Source: Anaerovibrio lipolyticus DSM 3074
Lineage (GTDB): Bacteria; Bacillota; Negativicutes; Selenomonadales; Selenomonadaceae
Direction of reading: 5' to 3'
DNA length: 64,000 bases
Assembly: GCF_900141865.1 (NCBI RefSeq)
Contig: NZ_FQYW01000004.1
Span: 124,001 to 188,000, forward strand
The translations under genes and the position numbers were made by a program. How positions within the stretch are numbered: the stretch's first letter is position 1; each line of letters starts with the position of its first letter. Positions 18,687 through 26,404 of this stretch are shown here, in pieces. The notes under the pieces were generated by a model that ran no database searches, was not told the origin of the DNA, and saw only the letters and a program-made list of their open reading frames with translations.

Positions 18687-19148
18687 TTACTGCTGAACTG
18701 CAATATCAATCTCCACCTGATGACCGCTGATATCCATAACAACGCACAGATACTGCTCGTTGCTGATCTTAATCTGGAAGTCGGATCCCACAGTCAGCGA
18801 TGGGGTGGAAATATCCACCTCCAGCCCAAGAGCTGTGAGATTGGTGGCGGCATTAGCAGTCAGCATATTGGACATCTCAGAAATAGCACTCTGGGCCATT
18901 TCATCAAAATTCTCCACCGGCATCCCCATCATCATGGTGGATGCAATGAACTTTGCGGTGTCTTCACTCATATTATAAACGACGTTTCCCCTTATCTCCT
19001 TGGTAAAACCAACGATAACAGCTACGCCCTGACTTACTGCATTTTGATTATTTACAGTCATACCTGTACGCTGTGGTGTTGGAAAGCCCATCTGGGGAAG
19101 TACAGTCGTAAATGCATCTATAAACGGATTAACCAGTTTTACATCCAT
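18687..19148 (-). CDS. cheX: Chemotaxis phosphatase CheX
   Basis: A 153-residue CheC/CheX/FliY-family protein. It has the single phosphatase signature typical of CheX: SAISEMSNMLTANAATNL (residues 87-104), with the E-x-x-N pair that dephosphorylates CheY-P. The N-terminal VNPFIDAFTTVLPQMGF and the VVYNMSEDTAKFIASTMMMGM stretch also match. GGGGAG sits before ATG at 19148, inside the end of the upstream gene. The gene pairs with a receiver-CheX fusion three bases away, so the two likely work in one phosphorelay. No flagellar or CheA genes are in the window. Confidence 0.85.
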   Translation of the reverse strand: MDVKLVNPFIDAFTTVLPQMGFPTPQRTGMTVNNQNAVSQGVAVIVGFTKEIRGNVVYNMSEDTAKFIASTMMMGMPVENFDEMAQSAISEMSNMLTANAATNLTALGLEVDISTPSLTVGSDFQIKISNEQYLCVVMDISGHQVEIDIAVQQ

Positions 19149-19151
19149 AAG

Positions 19152-20015
19152 TTATACTCCCCTCGCAAACCCTACATTCATGAATACATTCCCGTAAGAG
19201 GTCTTGGCTACAACATTAAAAGAAATTAGCTCAGGATTGGACAAAATTATATCTGAACCAATAACTGTCCCCGGAGGCGTAATACGCATTTCCTTGTCCT
19301 TGAACACATCATTGATACGGGAAACAGCACGACCAGTAATAATATTACCTGCCTCCTCTATGGCAGCCTCCGCCTCATCAGCAGACAAATCATCCTGTGG
19401 ATCCATTCCCAGCATGGCCTTACTGAGACTATACATGGTTTCAGAATCCATATAAAGCGCAACGCGCCCCTTAGGCTCACCGACGATACCAATCACAGCT
19501 GCCACGCCGTCAACATGAAGAACAGACTCCTCGTTTTGAGAAATCTCAATTTCACTCTGGATACCAAAAATGGACACCAGACTCTGCTGGAGTACCTTGG
19601 CAAAGGTAGTCACATAGGACTCCCTGTAAACAGCTACTGCACCAACATTTTCATTGCACATAATCATCAGCGTATCAATAAGCTCATTGGTGCTGACAGG
19701 CTTCTGCAAGAAGGAGCCAATACCGGCCATACGGCCCTGCATAATCAGCTTGGCATCCTTCATGGCACTGATCATAACAATCTTTGCCTTTGGATCTATC
19801 GCATGAATACGACGGGTGCACTCAATACCATCTGCATCCGGCAAATTCATGTCCATGGTTACAACATCCGGTTTAGTCTTAGCATAAAGAGCCACTGCCT
19901 CAGCAGAATTCTCAGCCATTGCGCAAACTTCAAAATTAGTCTTGGCCAGCATGGAGCTAACCATCATACGGCTAATTCTCGAATCATCAACCACCATAAC
20001 CTTGACTTTTTCCAC
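19152..20015 (-). CDS. Receiver (CheY-like)-CheX fusion protein
   Basis: A 287-residue fusion. Residues 1 to about 120 are a receiver: acidic pair D10/D11, phospho-acceptor D55 in VTMDMNLP, Ser in VMISAM, and Lys105 in LQKPVS. About 130-287 is a CheX/CheC-type domain with AAIEEAGNIITGRAVSRIND, which keeps the E-x-x-N signature (EEAGN). So a response regulator is covalently joined to a phosphatase domain that may act on it or on CheY. TTG at 20021 abuts AGGTGA, so GTG at 20015, six bases away, is the likely start. It is followed by cheX with a three-base gap. The partner kinase is not in the window. Confidence 0.85.
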   Translation of the reverse strand: MEKVKVMVVDDSRISRMMVSSMLAKTNFEVCAMAENSAEAVALYAKTKPDVVTMDMNLPDADGIECTRRIHAIDPKAKIVMISAMKDAKLIMQGRMAGIGSFLQKPVSTNELIDTLMIMCNENVGAVAVYRESYVTTFAKVLQQSLVSIFGIQSEIEISQNEESVLHVDGVAAVIGIVGEPKGRVALYMDSETMYSLSKAMLGMDPQDDLSADEAEAAIEEAGNIITGRAVSRINDVFKDKEMRITPPGTVIGSDIILSNPELISFNVVAKTSYGNVFMNVGFARGV

Positions 20016-20263
20016 AAACAATCACCTGCGCTTTTCGTGTATTTTTCCTTCACTATAAATATTCGCCAAAAAAGTGAAAATCCTTCTAAAAATACGAAAA
20101 AACTATATGTGTTTCTTCTAGTATACAAAAATCGGTAGAGCAATTCAAGGAAAAACGTCCCAGACGCCCTATCCTTCGAAGGGTTACTAACTAATAAAGT
20201 TCTTTAAAAATGACAAAAATCCTTCTTAATTTTAATTTTATTTTACGGGATTCAATTTCCCAT

Positions 20264-20293
20264 TTGCCAAAATTCCATCCTTCTTTGTATAAT
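20264..20293 (+). promoter_or_regulatory. Likely promoter of putP
   Basis: TTGCCA (20264-20269) and TATAAT (20288-20293) are 18 bases apart, about 25 bases before the AGGAGG of putP. The rest of the 315-base gap from 20016 to 20330 holds no gene that I can see. Confidence 0.6.
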
Positions 20294-20330
20294 GTTTAAG
20301 TATTATGCTTTGATATAGGAGGAATAACAT

Positions 20331-21806
20331 TTGGATAATATATTGATTATTTCGGCCTTTGTTATTTATTTGGGCCTGATGATGTTTATCGGACTGTATT
20401 ATTATAGGAAGACAAACAACATGGATGATTACATCATTGGCAACAGAAAGCTGGGGGCCTGGGTTACCTCCCTCAGTGCTGAGGCCTCTGATATGAGTGG
20501 CTGGATGCTGATGGGACTTCCAGGGGCTGCTTATCTGGCCGGACTGAACGCTGGCTGGATTGCAGTGGGGCTTGCCTTGGGTACCTATGCCAACTGGAAG
20601 TTTATTGCGGCAAGACTGAGAAAATTTACGGAAATTGCCAACAATTCCCTTACCCTGCCGGATTTTTTACAGAACCGTTACAATGACGGCAGCAACATTT
20701 TACGGGTTGCTCCGGCCATTTTCATCATCATTTTCTTCGTAATTTATACCTCCTCCGGCTTTGTCAGCGGTGGCAAGCTGTTCAGTACCCTCTTTGGGCT
20801 GGACTATACCACAGCTGTTCTTTTGGGAGCCTTCGTGGTGGTATTCTATACCCTTACCGGTGGTTTTATGGCTGTATGCTGGACTGATTTTATTCAGGGT
20901 GTCATGATGTTCTTTGCCATTATTATGGTGCCTGCTGTAGCTGTTTATGCCCTCGGCGGTGTTTCCAACACTGTCACTGCTGTGGATATTGTGAATCCTA
21001 CCTTCTTTAATCCATTCTTAGGACCTGATGGCTCCACCATTTCCGCTATTGAGTTCATTTCCCTTATGGGCTGGGGCCTGGGCTACTTTGGTCAGCCTCA
21101 CATTCTGATTCGCTTCATGGCCATCAAATCCTCCAAGGAGCTGAGCCATGCCATGCACATTGCCATGGTATGGGTTGCCATTTCCCTGGCTGCTGCAGTT
21201 GCTGTTGGTATTGTGGGCAGCGTTTACCTCACCGAAACTCTTATGGGGCCAAAGGTGGAAACCGTATTTTTGGTGATGACCGGGGAGCTATTCACTCCAT
21301 TTGTAAGCGGTCTTATAATGTCAGCTGTATTGGCTGCAATAATGAGTACCGCATCAGCCCAGCTGTTGGTGGCTGCTTCTGCCTTCTCCCAGGATTTTTA
21401 CCACTCTGTTTTCCGCAAGAATGCGGGGCAGAATGAGCTGATATGGGTAAGCCGAACTGCAGTATTGGTTATTTCCGCTATGGCCATCGGCTTGGCCATG
21501 AATCCTAACAGCTTTATTCTTGATATGGTTTCCTACGCCTGGGCTGGCTTTGGTGCTGCCTTTGGTCCTGCCCTTATTATGTCCTTATTCTGGAGAAGGG
21601 CCACCAGAAATGGTGCGCTGGCAGGTATTGTGGTGGGAGGTCTTACAGTTCTTATCTGGAAGCAGTTTGCTTTCTTTGGTCTTTATGAAATCATTCCGGG
21701 CTTCCTGTTCTCCCTGCTGGCAATTTATGTTGTGAGCCTTTTGGACAAGGAACCAGATAAGGAAATTACAGATATGTTTGATTCCGTACAGAACTCTGAT
21801 ATTTAA
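20331..21806 (+). CDS. putP: Sodium/proline symporter PutP
   Basis: A 491-residue sodium:solute symporter (SSS family) with about 13 membrane helices. Visible family features are YYYRKTNNMDDYIIGNRKLGAWVTSLSAEASDMSGWMLMGLPGAAY, the Na+-site region, GGFMAVCWTDFIQG, and SAVLAAIMSTASAQLLVAASAF near residue 340. These agree with the proline-specific branch. It imports proline with Na+ in the inner membrane. The start is TTG with AGGAGG ahead; no nearby ATG fits. Terminator-like repeat DNA follows at once. Confidence 0.93.
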   Translation: MDNILIISAFVIYLGLMMFIGLYYYRKTNNMDDYIIGNRKLGAWVTSLSAEASDMSGWMLMGLPGAAYLAGLNAGWIAVGLALGTYANWKFIAARLRKFTEIANNSLTLPDFLQNRYNDGSNILRVAPAIFIIIFFVIYTSSGFVSGGKLFSTLFGLDYTTAVLLGAFVVVFYTLTGGFMAVCWTDFIQGVMMFFAIIMVPAVAVYALGGVSNTVTAVDIVNPTFFNPFLGPDGSTISAIEFISLMGWGLGYFGQPHILIRFMAIKSSKELSHAMHIAMVWVAISLAAAVAVGIVGSVYLTETLMGPKVETVFLVMTGELFTPFVSGLIMSAVLAAIMSTASAQLLVAASAFSQDFYHSVFRKNAGQNELIWVSRTAVLVISAMAIGLAMNPNSFILDMVSYAWAGFGAAFGPALIMSLFWRRATRNGALAGIVVGGLTVLIWKQFAFFGLYEIIPGFLFSLLAIYVVSLLDKEPDKEITDMFDSVQNSDI

Positions 21807-21808
21807 TA

Positions 21809-21856
21809 GCCTTCTCCTCTGGAGAAGGTGGCGAGCTTTGCTCGTCGGATGAGGTC
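21809..21856 (+). repeat. Double-stem dispersed repeat, copy 1
   Basis: Stem one is CCTTCTCC-TCT-GGAGAAGG, then TG, stem two is GGCGAGC-TTT-GCTCGTC, then GGATGAGGTC. Copies at 59680-59725 (minus) and 59752-59796 keep stem one and the GGATGAGGT end but have other sequences in stem two that still pair. It lies just after putP. Confidence 0.8.
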
Positions 21857-21966
21857 AAAAAAAATTGAAAATTTTTCTCATTTAGGTATTGAAAATCATT
21901 TTCAGTTATGCTATATTATATTCAAGCTTTGAAAAAAGCGTAACTCTCCTAAATATAATACACACA

Positions 21967-22012
21967 CACTAGAAAAGGGATTCCCGGAGGACAGGGAATC
22001 CCTTTTCTAGTG
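21967..22012. repeat. Perfect 19-base-arm palindrome
   Basis: CACTAGAAAAGGGATTCCC (21967-21985) and its exact complement (21994-22012) enclose an eight-base loop. No T-run follows on either strand, so it is not an ordinary terminator. It is between putP and the convergent glycosyltransferase gene. Confidence 0.85.
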
Positions 22013-22032
22013 CAAATAACAAAGCAAAACAG

Positions 22033-22147
22033 AGCAGGAACAGTTGCCTTTCGCTCGGTTCCGGTGCTAAAACAATTTTTTGATCTGTAATTAGCAGCGA
22101 GAAAAACTTTAGCGACGTGTGACGTGCTACAGGGGACTGCCCCCGAC
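22033..22147. repeat. Intergenic repeat related to the element at 30504
   Basis: About 40 bases (22041-22080) align with 30514-30553: CAGTT, CTTTCGC, CCGGT and CTAAAAC then T-rich. The rest can fold (GCTAAA with TTTAGC; GGGG-actgc-CCCC). No coding frame is visible. With 21809-22012 it fills the 359-base gap between putP and the glycosyltransferase. Confidence 0.6.
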
Positions 22148-22165
22148 ATCATATTATAATAAAAT

Positions 22166-23110
22166 TTAATTGTTCTCAGGCTCATCCTTAGGGCGGCCAC
22201 GGCCTATGAGATATAGCGGCCTATTTTTAACCTCCTCATAAATACGGGAAATATATTCTCCCATGATACCCAGCACCGTGAGCTGCACACCACCAAAAAA
22301 CAGTATACAGGCGGTTATGGTAGCCCAGCCGGCCACTGCATCATTGAACACATACTTAGAAACCAGCACATGGAGGAATAACAGAAAGCTCAGGAAGCCA
22401 CAGCATACACCGATGTATAATCCCATGCGGAGAGGCAAGGTTGAGAAGGCCATTACCCCATCTACTGCCAGATGAAGCATCTTCCGCGGAGAGAATTTTG
22501 AAACTCCTGCGAACCGCTTTGGCGCCACAAACTCAATGTAGGTCTGCTTAAAGCCCATGGAACCTATCATACCACGAATAAACCGGGCATGTTCACGATA
22601 CCGACGGAAGGCCTTTACCACCTTCTGATCCATCAGCCGGAAATCAGCTCCACCCTCCTGAATATGAACGGTGGACAATGTATTTAAGATCTTATAATAA
22701 TAGGCTGAAGTGAGCTTCTTAAAGGCCGAAACGCCTTCAGTGTTCTTGCGTATGGTATGAACCACCTCATAGCCTTCCTCCCATTTGGAAATGAGGGTAG
22801 GAATCAGCTCCGGTGGATGCTGCATATCCCCGTCCATCATTATTACCGCATCTCCATCTGCATGGTCAAGACCACAGGTGAGAGCCAGCTGATGGCCAGA
22901 ATTTTTTGCAAGAAAAATAGACTGAACCCTGGAATCCTTTTCCTCCAGTTCCCGCAGTATTTCACGGCTGCGGTCCTTGGAGCCGTCATCCACAAAATCC
23001 AGCTCAAACTCATAGTCCAGCTTGTCAAAAACTTCAACGATGGACTTATAAAAATGCTCTATATTTTCTTCTTCATTGTATACAGGAACAACAACTGATA
23101 TAATCTTCAT
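22166..23110 (-). CDS. GtrB-like family 2 glycosyltransferase
   Basis: A 314-residue GT2 enzyme of the DPM1/GtrB type. The N-terminal catalytic domain shows SVVVPVYNEEENIEHFY, VDDGSKDRS, the metal-binding DGDMQHPPE, and the QxxxW-like DFRLMDQKVV region. Two C-terminal membrane helices follow (GLYIGVCCGFLSFLLFL and TITACILFFGGVQLTVLGIMGEYISRIYEEVKNRP). Relatives charge undecaprenyl phosphate with a sugar at the cytoplasmic face, for glycosylation of envelope polymers. ATG at 23110 has GAGAT ahead; an ATG ten codons upstream lacks a site. A gtrA-type flippase gene is divergent next to it, which supports the pairing. Confidence 0.9.
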   Translation of the reverse strand: MKIISVVVPVYNEEENIEHFYKSIVEVFDKLDYEFELDFVDDGSKDRSREILRELEEKDSRVQSIFLAKNSGHQLALTCGLDHADGDAVIMMDGDMQHPPELIPTLISKWEEGYEVVHTIRKNTEGVSAFKKLTSAYYYKILNTLSTVHIQEGGADFRLMDQKVVKAFRRYREHARFIRGMIGSMGFKQTYIEFVAPKRFAGVSKFSPRKMLHLAVDGVMAFSTLPLRMGLYIGVCCGFLSFLLFLHVLVSKYVFNDAVAGWATITACILFFGGVQLTVLGIMGEYISRIYEEVKNRPLYLIGRGRPKDEPENN

Positions 23111-23209
23111 GGTTATCTCTTTTCTCAAAATTTTATCCAATGTAAAATACTATAATATTATACGCGTTGGGGAATTTTTTCTCAATACTAAATTCCAAAG
23201 GGGAACATA

Positions 23210-23611
23210 ATGAATTTAATAGAAAAAACTAAACATCACTTCTTAACTAAGGAATTCTTCCTATTTTTGGTTATTGGCTGTATCAACACCTTTAACTGCA
23301 CCTTTATGGCCTGGCTCTGTTCCTTCTTTATAGCAGATGCCAATCTCACCTTCAACATTGGCTACATTCTGGCAAATCTCTGCGCCTGCTGGATGAACAG
23401 CCGCTTTGTATTCCACGATACATTGTCTGTGAGCCGCTTTATAAAATTCTTTGTATCATATATTCCAAACTATATCATTCAAAATATTATCGTTATTATA
23501 TTCTACAACTGGCTGGGGTATCCTCCAATAGTAAGCTACCTGATAGCAGCGATTTTAGGTATTCCGGTAACTTTTCTTTTGGTAAAGCTATTCGCCTTTG
23601 GCAAAAAATAA
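23210..23611 (+). CDS. GtrA-family membrane protein
   Basis: A 133-residue protein with four membrane helices: EFFLFLVIGCINTFNCTFMAWL, NIGYILANLCACWMNSRFVF, a helix near ISYIPNYIIQNIIVIIFY and one near YLIAAILGIPVTFLLVKLFAF. The FxFxG..NT start and N(S/R)xxxF end of helix two are GtrA features. GtrA proteins are thought to flip undecaprenyl-linked sugars made by GtrB-type enzymes. It is divergent from such an enzyme with about 100 bases between starts, so the pair may share control. A bidirectional terminator closes it. Confidence 0.88.
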   Translation: MNLIEKTKHHFLTKEFFLFLVIGCINTFNCTFMAWLCSFFIADANLTFNIGYILANLCACWMNSRFVFHDTLSVSRFIKFFVSYIPNYIIQNIIVIIFYNWLGYPPIVSYLIAAILGIPVTFLLVKLFAFGKK

Positions 23612-23616
23612 AAACG

Positions 23617-23664
23617 GGCGCAAAAATACGGGACTGCGTTTGCAGTCCCGCTTTTAATTTTCCT
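23617..23664. terminator. Bidirectional terminator
   Basis: CGGGACTGC-GTTT-GCAGTCCCG at 23629-23650, with a T-rich run on the plus side and TATTTTTG on the minus side. It separates gtrA from the convergent gene at 23669. Confidence 0.8.
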
Positions 23665-23668
23665 TTAT

Positions 23669-24037
23669 TTACCGCAGTCTGTTGCGTCTTGCCTTTGGCT
23701 TGCCCAAAATCTCTGCCCAGATGACAGCCTGGGCCAGACCACTCAAGGGCTTTCTTTTATGCTCAGTGGTATAGGACGGATCCTGTGGCGGCTCCTCATG
23801 CTTTTCCTCATAATCATCCGTATGACGGGTAAGATACTCCTGATAGGGATTATGAACCTGTGCATACTCATCTGGATGATGAGGCCTGTGCTGAGGAGGT
23901 GATGGTTCCTGTGGCCCCCTAATATCCGGCGGTGTCCAGTCCTTTGGAATAGGCTGAGCTGGTGGCTTCTTTTTGTCCAGCACATTGCCCAGTATCACCA
24001 TCAAAGCAAATACCACTATTGGAATAACATAATCCAT
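23669..24037 (-). CDS. Small membrane protein with a proline-rich domain
   Basis: A 122-residue protein: one N-terminal transmembrane helix (VIPIVVFALMVILGNVL, residues 4-20), then KKKPP, a Pro/His/Asp-rich and presumably disordered middle (PPQHRPHHPDEYAQ), and a basic C-terminus (LSGLAQAVIWAEILGKPKARRNRLR) that could be an amphipathic helix. I know no family. It follows floA by 15 bases on the same strand and is probably in one transcript with NfeD and FloA, so a role at the same membrane domains is possible but unproven. Confidence 0.7.
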   Translation of the reverse strand: MDYVIPIVVFALMVILGNVLDKKKPPAQPIPKDWTPPDIRGPQEPSPPQHRPHHPDEYAQVHNPYQEYLTRHTDDYEEKHEEPPQDPSYTTEHKRKPLSGLAQAVIWAEILGKPKARRNRLR

Positions 24038-24052
24038 AGCTTTTCACCTGCC

Positions 24053-25063
24053 TTACTTAATAGGCGGTGGAGTGAGAGGGCTGTCATCAGCACTGCGGCT
24101 GATGCTGTCACGCATATCAGTATCAGCCTTTACATTGTTCAGGTTGTAATAATCCATTACCCCTAAATTACCATTCTTCAGGGCTTCAGCCATAGCATGA
24201 GGCACCTCGGCCTGTGCCTCAACTACCTTAGCCTCCATCTCCTGAGTATATGCCTTCATCTCCTGCTCCTTGGCAACGGCCATAGCACGGCGTTCCTCAG
24301 CCTTGGCCTGGGCAATACGCTTATCTGCCTCGGCCTGGTCGGTTAAGAGCTCGGCACCGATGTTTCTGCCTACATCAACGTCTGCAATATCAATGGAGAG
24401 GATTTCAAAGGCTGTACCTGCATCCAGGCCCTTACCCAATACTGTTTTGGAAATGTCATCCGGATTTGCCAGCACATCGGTGTGGCTTACAGAGGAACCT
24501 ACAGTGGTAACAATACCCTCACCTACACGGGCAATAATTGTTGGCTCACCGGCACCACCCACCAGACGGTCAATGTTGGCACGAACAGTTACTCTGGCCT
24601 TAATACGCAGCTCAATACCATTCTTGGCCACAGCGGAAACCACAGGAGTCTCAATAACCTTTGGATTAACGCTCATCTGTACAGCTTCCAGTACATCACG
24701 GCCTGCCAAATCAATGGCGGCAGAGCGCTCAAAAGGAAGTGGAATCTGGGCTCTGTGGGCAGCGATAAGTGCATCTACTACCTTATCCACATTACCTCCA
24801 GCCAGAAAATGGGCCTCCAGCTGATTAACCTCCACGCTAAGACCAGCCTTGTTTGCCTTAATAAGCGGATATACGATACGGGAAGGAATAACCTGGCGAA
24901 GGCGCATACCTACCAGAGTAAATATTCCCACTGGCACATTGGCGGCCTTGGCTGCAATCCACAGGCGAAGGGGCACAAAGTGCAAAAATACAAAGAGAAA
25001 TACTATGGCCAAAAATATCCATAGGCCACTGAAATCCATAAAAAACTCTAAAATTTCATCCAT
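24053..25063 (-). CDS. floA: Flotillin-like protein FloA
   Basis: A 336-residue FloA/UPF0365 protein. An N-terminal hairpin membrane segment ([23 protein letters not shown]), the signature [20 protein letters not shown], the band-7/PHB-like domain with [29 protein letters not shown], and a C-terminal coiled coil with many Ala, Glu, Gln ([19 protein letters not shown]) are all present. FloA oligomerises and forms membrane domains of higher order. ATG at 25063 is eight bases after AAAGGG; the frame extends three codons further without a site. An NfeD-domain gene precedes it, the usual partner. Confidence 0.95.
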   Translation of the reverse strand: MDEILEFFMDFSGLWIFLAIVFLFVFLHFVPLRLWIAAKAANVPVGIFTLVGMRLRQVIPSRIVYPLIKANKAGLSVEVNQLEAHFLAGGNVDKVVDALIAAHRAQIPLPFERSAAIDLAGRDVLEAVQMSVNPKVIETPVVSAVAKNGIELRIKARVTVRANIDRLVGGAGEPTIIARVGEGIVTTVGSSVSHTDVLANPDDISKTVLGKGLDAGTAFEILSIDIADVDVGRNIGAELLTDQAEADKRIAQAKAEERRAMAVAKEQEMKAYTQEMEAKVVEAQAEVPHAMAEALKNGNLGVMDYYNLNNVKADTDMRDSISRSADDSPLTPPPIK

Positions 25064-25086
25064 CAAATACACCCTTTCAACATTTA

Positions 25087-25341
25087 TTATCTAACAACCA
25101 CATGGTTGCCATTGACAGCAATAACTTTAACCTCCTGTCCCTTGGGGATGTAATCCCCCTCGGATACCACATCCACAGGCTCACCGTTGATAATGACAGT
25201 ACCTGCCGGCCTAAGCTCGCGGGACACAATGCCCTTACAGCCCACCAGCTCCGGCTTTTCAACGGCACTGACATAGCCCTTTTCTGTTGAGGTCTGGTCC
25301 TTCAGCACAAAGCTGTGCCATAAGTCGCTCCAAAAGGACAT
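25087..25341 (-). CDS. NfeD C-terminal OB-fold domain without membrane part
   Basis: An 84-residue protein that contains only the NfeD OB fold: [50 protein letters not shown]. Standard NfeD proteins have two to four membrane helices or a ClpP-like protease part before it; here there is only a short N-terminal helix ([11 protein letters not shown]). It lies 23 bases before floA, so the flotillin-NfeD pairing is kept. It may bind FloA directly. Confidence 0.8.
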   Translation of the reverse strand: MSFWSDLWHSFVLKDQTSTEKGYVSAVEKPELVGCKGIVSRELRPAGTVIINGEPVDVVSEGDYIPKGQEVKVIAVNGNHVVVR

Positions 25342-25421
25342 TTTTATCCCTCCTTATCTATCAGGGTGACAAGGGCTGGTGTCTTTCACGCCGTCCCATT
25401 CCCCCTTGCATATTGTAGCAA

Positions 25422-25958
25422 TCACTTCTGATTATTAGCTGAAAGGTTGGCACAGATGCCTTCTTCCCGCAGCTTTTTTTTGATTCGGTCCAGAGAATCT
25501 TGATCCGGCACCTCAATGGTGTGGAGATGTACCCCCTGGGTCACAATGGAAAGAGGCATTCCGTCACATTCCTTCATGCGGTTGTCAAAAACCTCAACGT
25601 CATGGCGGTTCCTCAGCATCAGATCAGCTCTTATTTCACCATAAAGGGGATGCTCAACAATTACATCCCGGACATAGCCACCATTGTCTACGATGATTTC
25701 CAGCTCACGGCGCATCATATCCGAACCATGCTTGCAGGCAATTATCCCCACAATACCGTGAATCTCCTCATCCTCCGGCAGCACATAGCCCCTTGGGGTA
25801 GCATATACAGTAACACCACCGGCTCTAATTACGCTTATGTCCCCAACGATAATCTGGCGACTTACATTAAATTTTTTTGAAAGATATCCTCCCGTAAGAG
25901 GACACTTGGACCGCTTTAGTGCTTCCAGCAGCAGGTCCCGACGTTCCTGAGTGTCCAT
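25422..25958 (-). CDS. niaR: NAD biosynthesis repressor NiaR
   Basis: A 178-residue regulator. The N-terminal winged helix (RRDLLLEALKRSKCPLTGGYLSKKFNVSRQIIVGDISVIRAGG) is followed by a 3H domain with conserved histidines (HGIVGIIACKHGSDMMRRELEIIVDNGG, VEHPLYGEIRADLMLRNRHDVEVF, TQGVHLHTIEVPD). NiaR senses nicotinic acid and represses NAD synthesis or niacin-uptake genes. No nad gene or clear NiaR box is in the window, so its targets lie elsewhere. GGAGGGGGGAG precedes the ATG. It is not linked to the tRNAs beside it. Confidence 0.88.
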   Translation of the reverse strand: MDTQERRDLLLEALKRSKCPLTGGYLSKKFNVSRQIIVGDISVIRAGGVTVYATPRGYVLPEDEEIHGIVGIIACKHGSDMMRRELEIIVDNGGYVRDVIVEHPLYGEIRADLMLRNRHDVEVFDNRMKECDGMPLSIVTQGVHLHTIEVPDQDSLDRIKKKLREEGICANLSANNQK

Positions 25959-26019
25959 AAAAACTCCCCCCTCCTTCCTTCATTGTATTAGAGCTGTAGA
26001 AAAAAAGCAAATGAACAAA

Positions 26020-26049
26020 CAAAAAAGACTACTAAAAACTTAGTAGTCT
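26020..26049 (-). terminator. Terminator of the tRNA cluster
   Basis: AGACTACTAA-aaac-TTAGTAGTCT (26026-26049) followed by six T on the minus strand, just downstream of tRNA-Val. Confidence 0.8.
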
Positions 26050-26060
26050 CAAATTTCATA

Positions 26061-26136
26061 TGGTGGGCGCTAACGGAATCGAACCGCTGACATTCTGCTT
26101 GTAAGGCAGACGCTCTCCCAGCTGAGCTAAGCGCCC
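26061..26136 (-). tRNA. tRNA-Val (anticodon TAC)
   Basis: A full 76-base cloverleaf with encoded CCA. The acceptor GGGCGCT pairs with AGCGCCC, D-arm GCTC...GAGC, anticodon stem CTGCC/AGCAG region around TTACAAG, and T-arm with GGTTCGATTCC. The anticodon TAC reads GUA. It is last of three tRNAs. Confidence 0.95.
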
Positions 26137-26174
26137 GTATAAAAGGGAATTTGTTAATTCCCTATTTTTCTAAA

Positions 26175-26250
26175 TGGTGACGCGTACGGGATTCGAACCC
26201 GTGAAGCCGCCGTGAAAGGGCGGTGTCTTAACCACTTGACCAACGCGCCA
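26175..26250 (-). tRNA. tRNA-Glu (anticodon TTC)
   Basis: Seventy-six bases with encoded CCA. The anticodon loop is CTTTCAC within CCGCC/GGCGG, and the T-arm holds GGGTTCGAATCCC. The acceptor stem TGGCGCG pairs with CGCGTCA, with a G-U pair at position three; it begins with U, not the usual G. Confidence 0.95.
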
Positions 26251-26251
26251 T

Positions 26252-26327
26252 TGGCTCCTCGAGCAGGACTCGAACCTGCGACATACGGATTAACAGTCCG
26301 TCGTTCTACCGGCTGAACTATCGAGGA
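26252..26327 (-). tRNA. tRNA-Asn (anticodon GTT)
   Basis: Seventy-six bases with encoded CCA. The acceptor TCCTCGA pairs with TCGAGGA, discriminator G; anticodon loop CTGTTAA in GGA/TCC; T-arm GCAGGTTCGAGTCCTGC. First of the tRNA cluster Asn-Glu-Val, with one base between it and tRNA-Glu. Confidence 0.95.
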
Positions 26328-26404
26328 ATCATTTGTGTCGGTGATGTCGACAAGTAATATAATACTGCATTTCAAAATAAAATGCAAGCATTTTTTAAAA
26401 TTTT

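Noticed and set aside
26061-26327. tRNA genes as an integration site
   Set aside because: All three tRNAs are complete and no duplicated 3' end or integrase is near.
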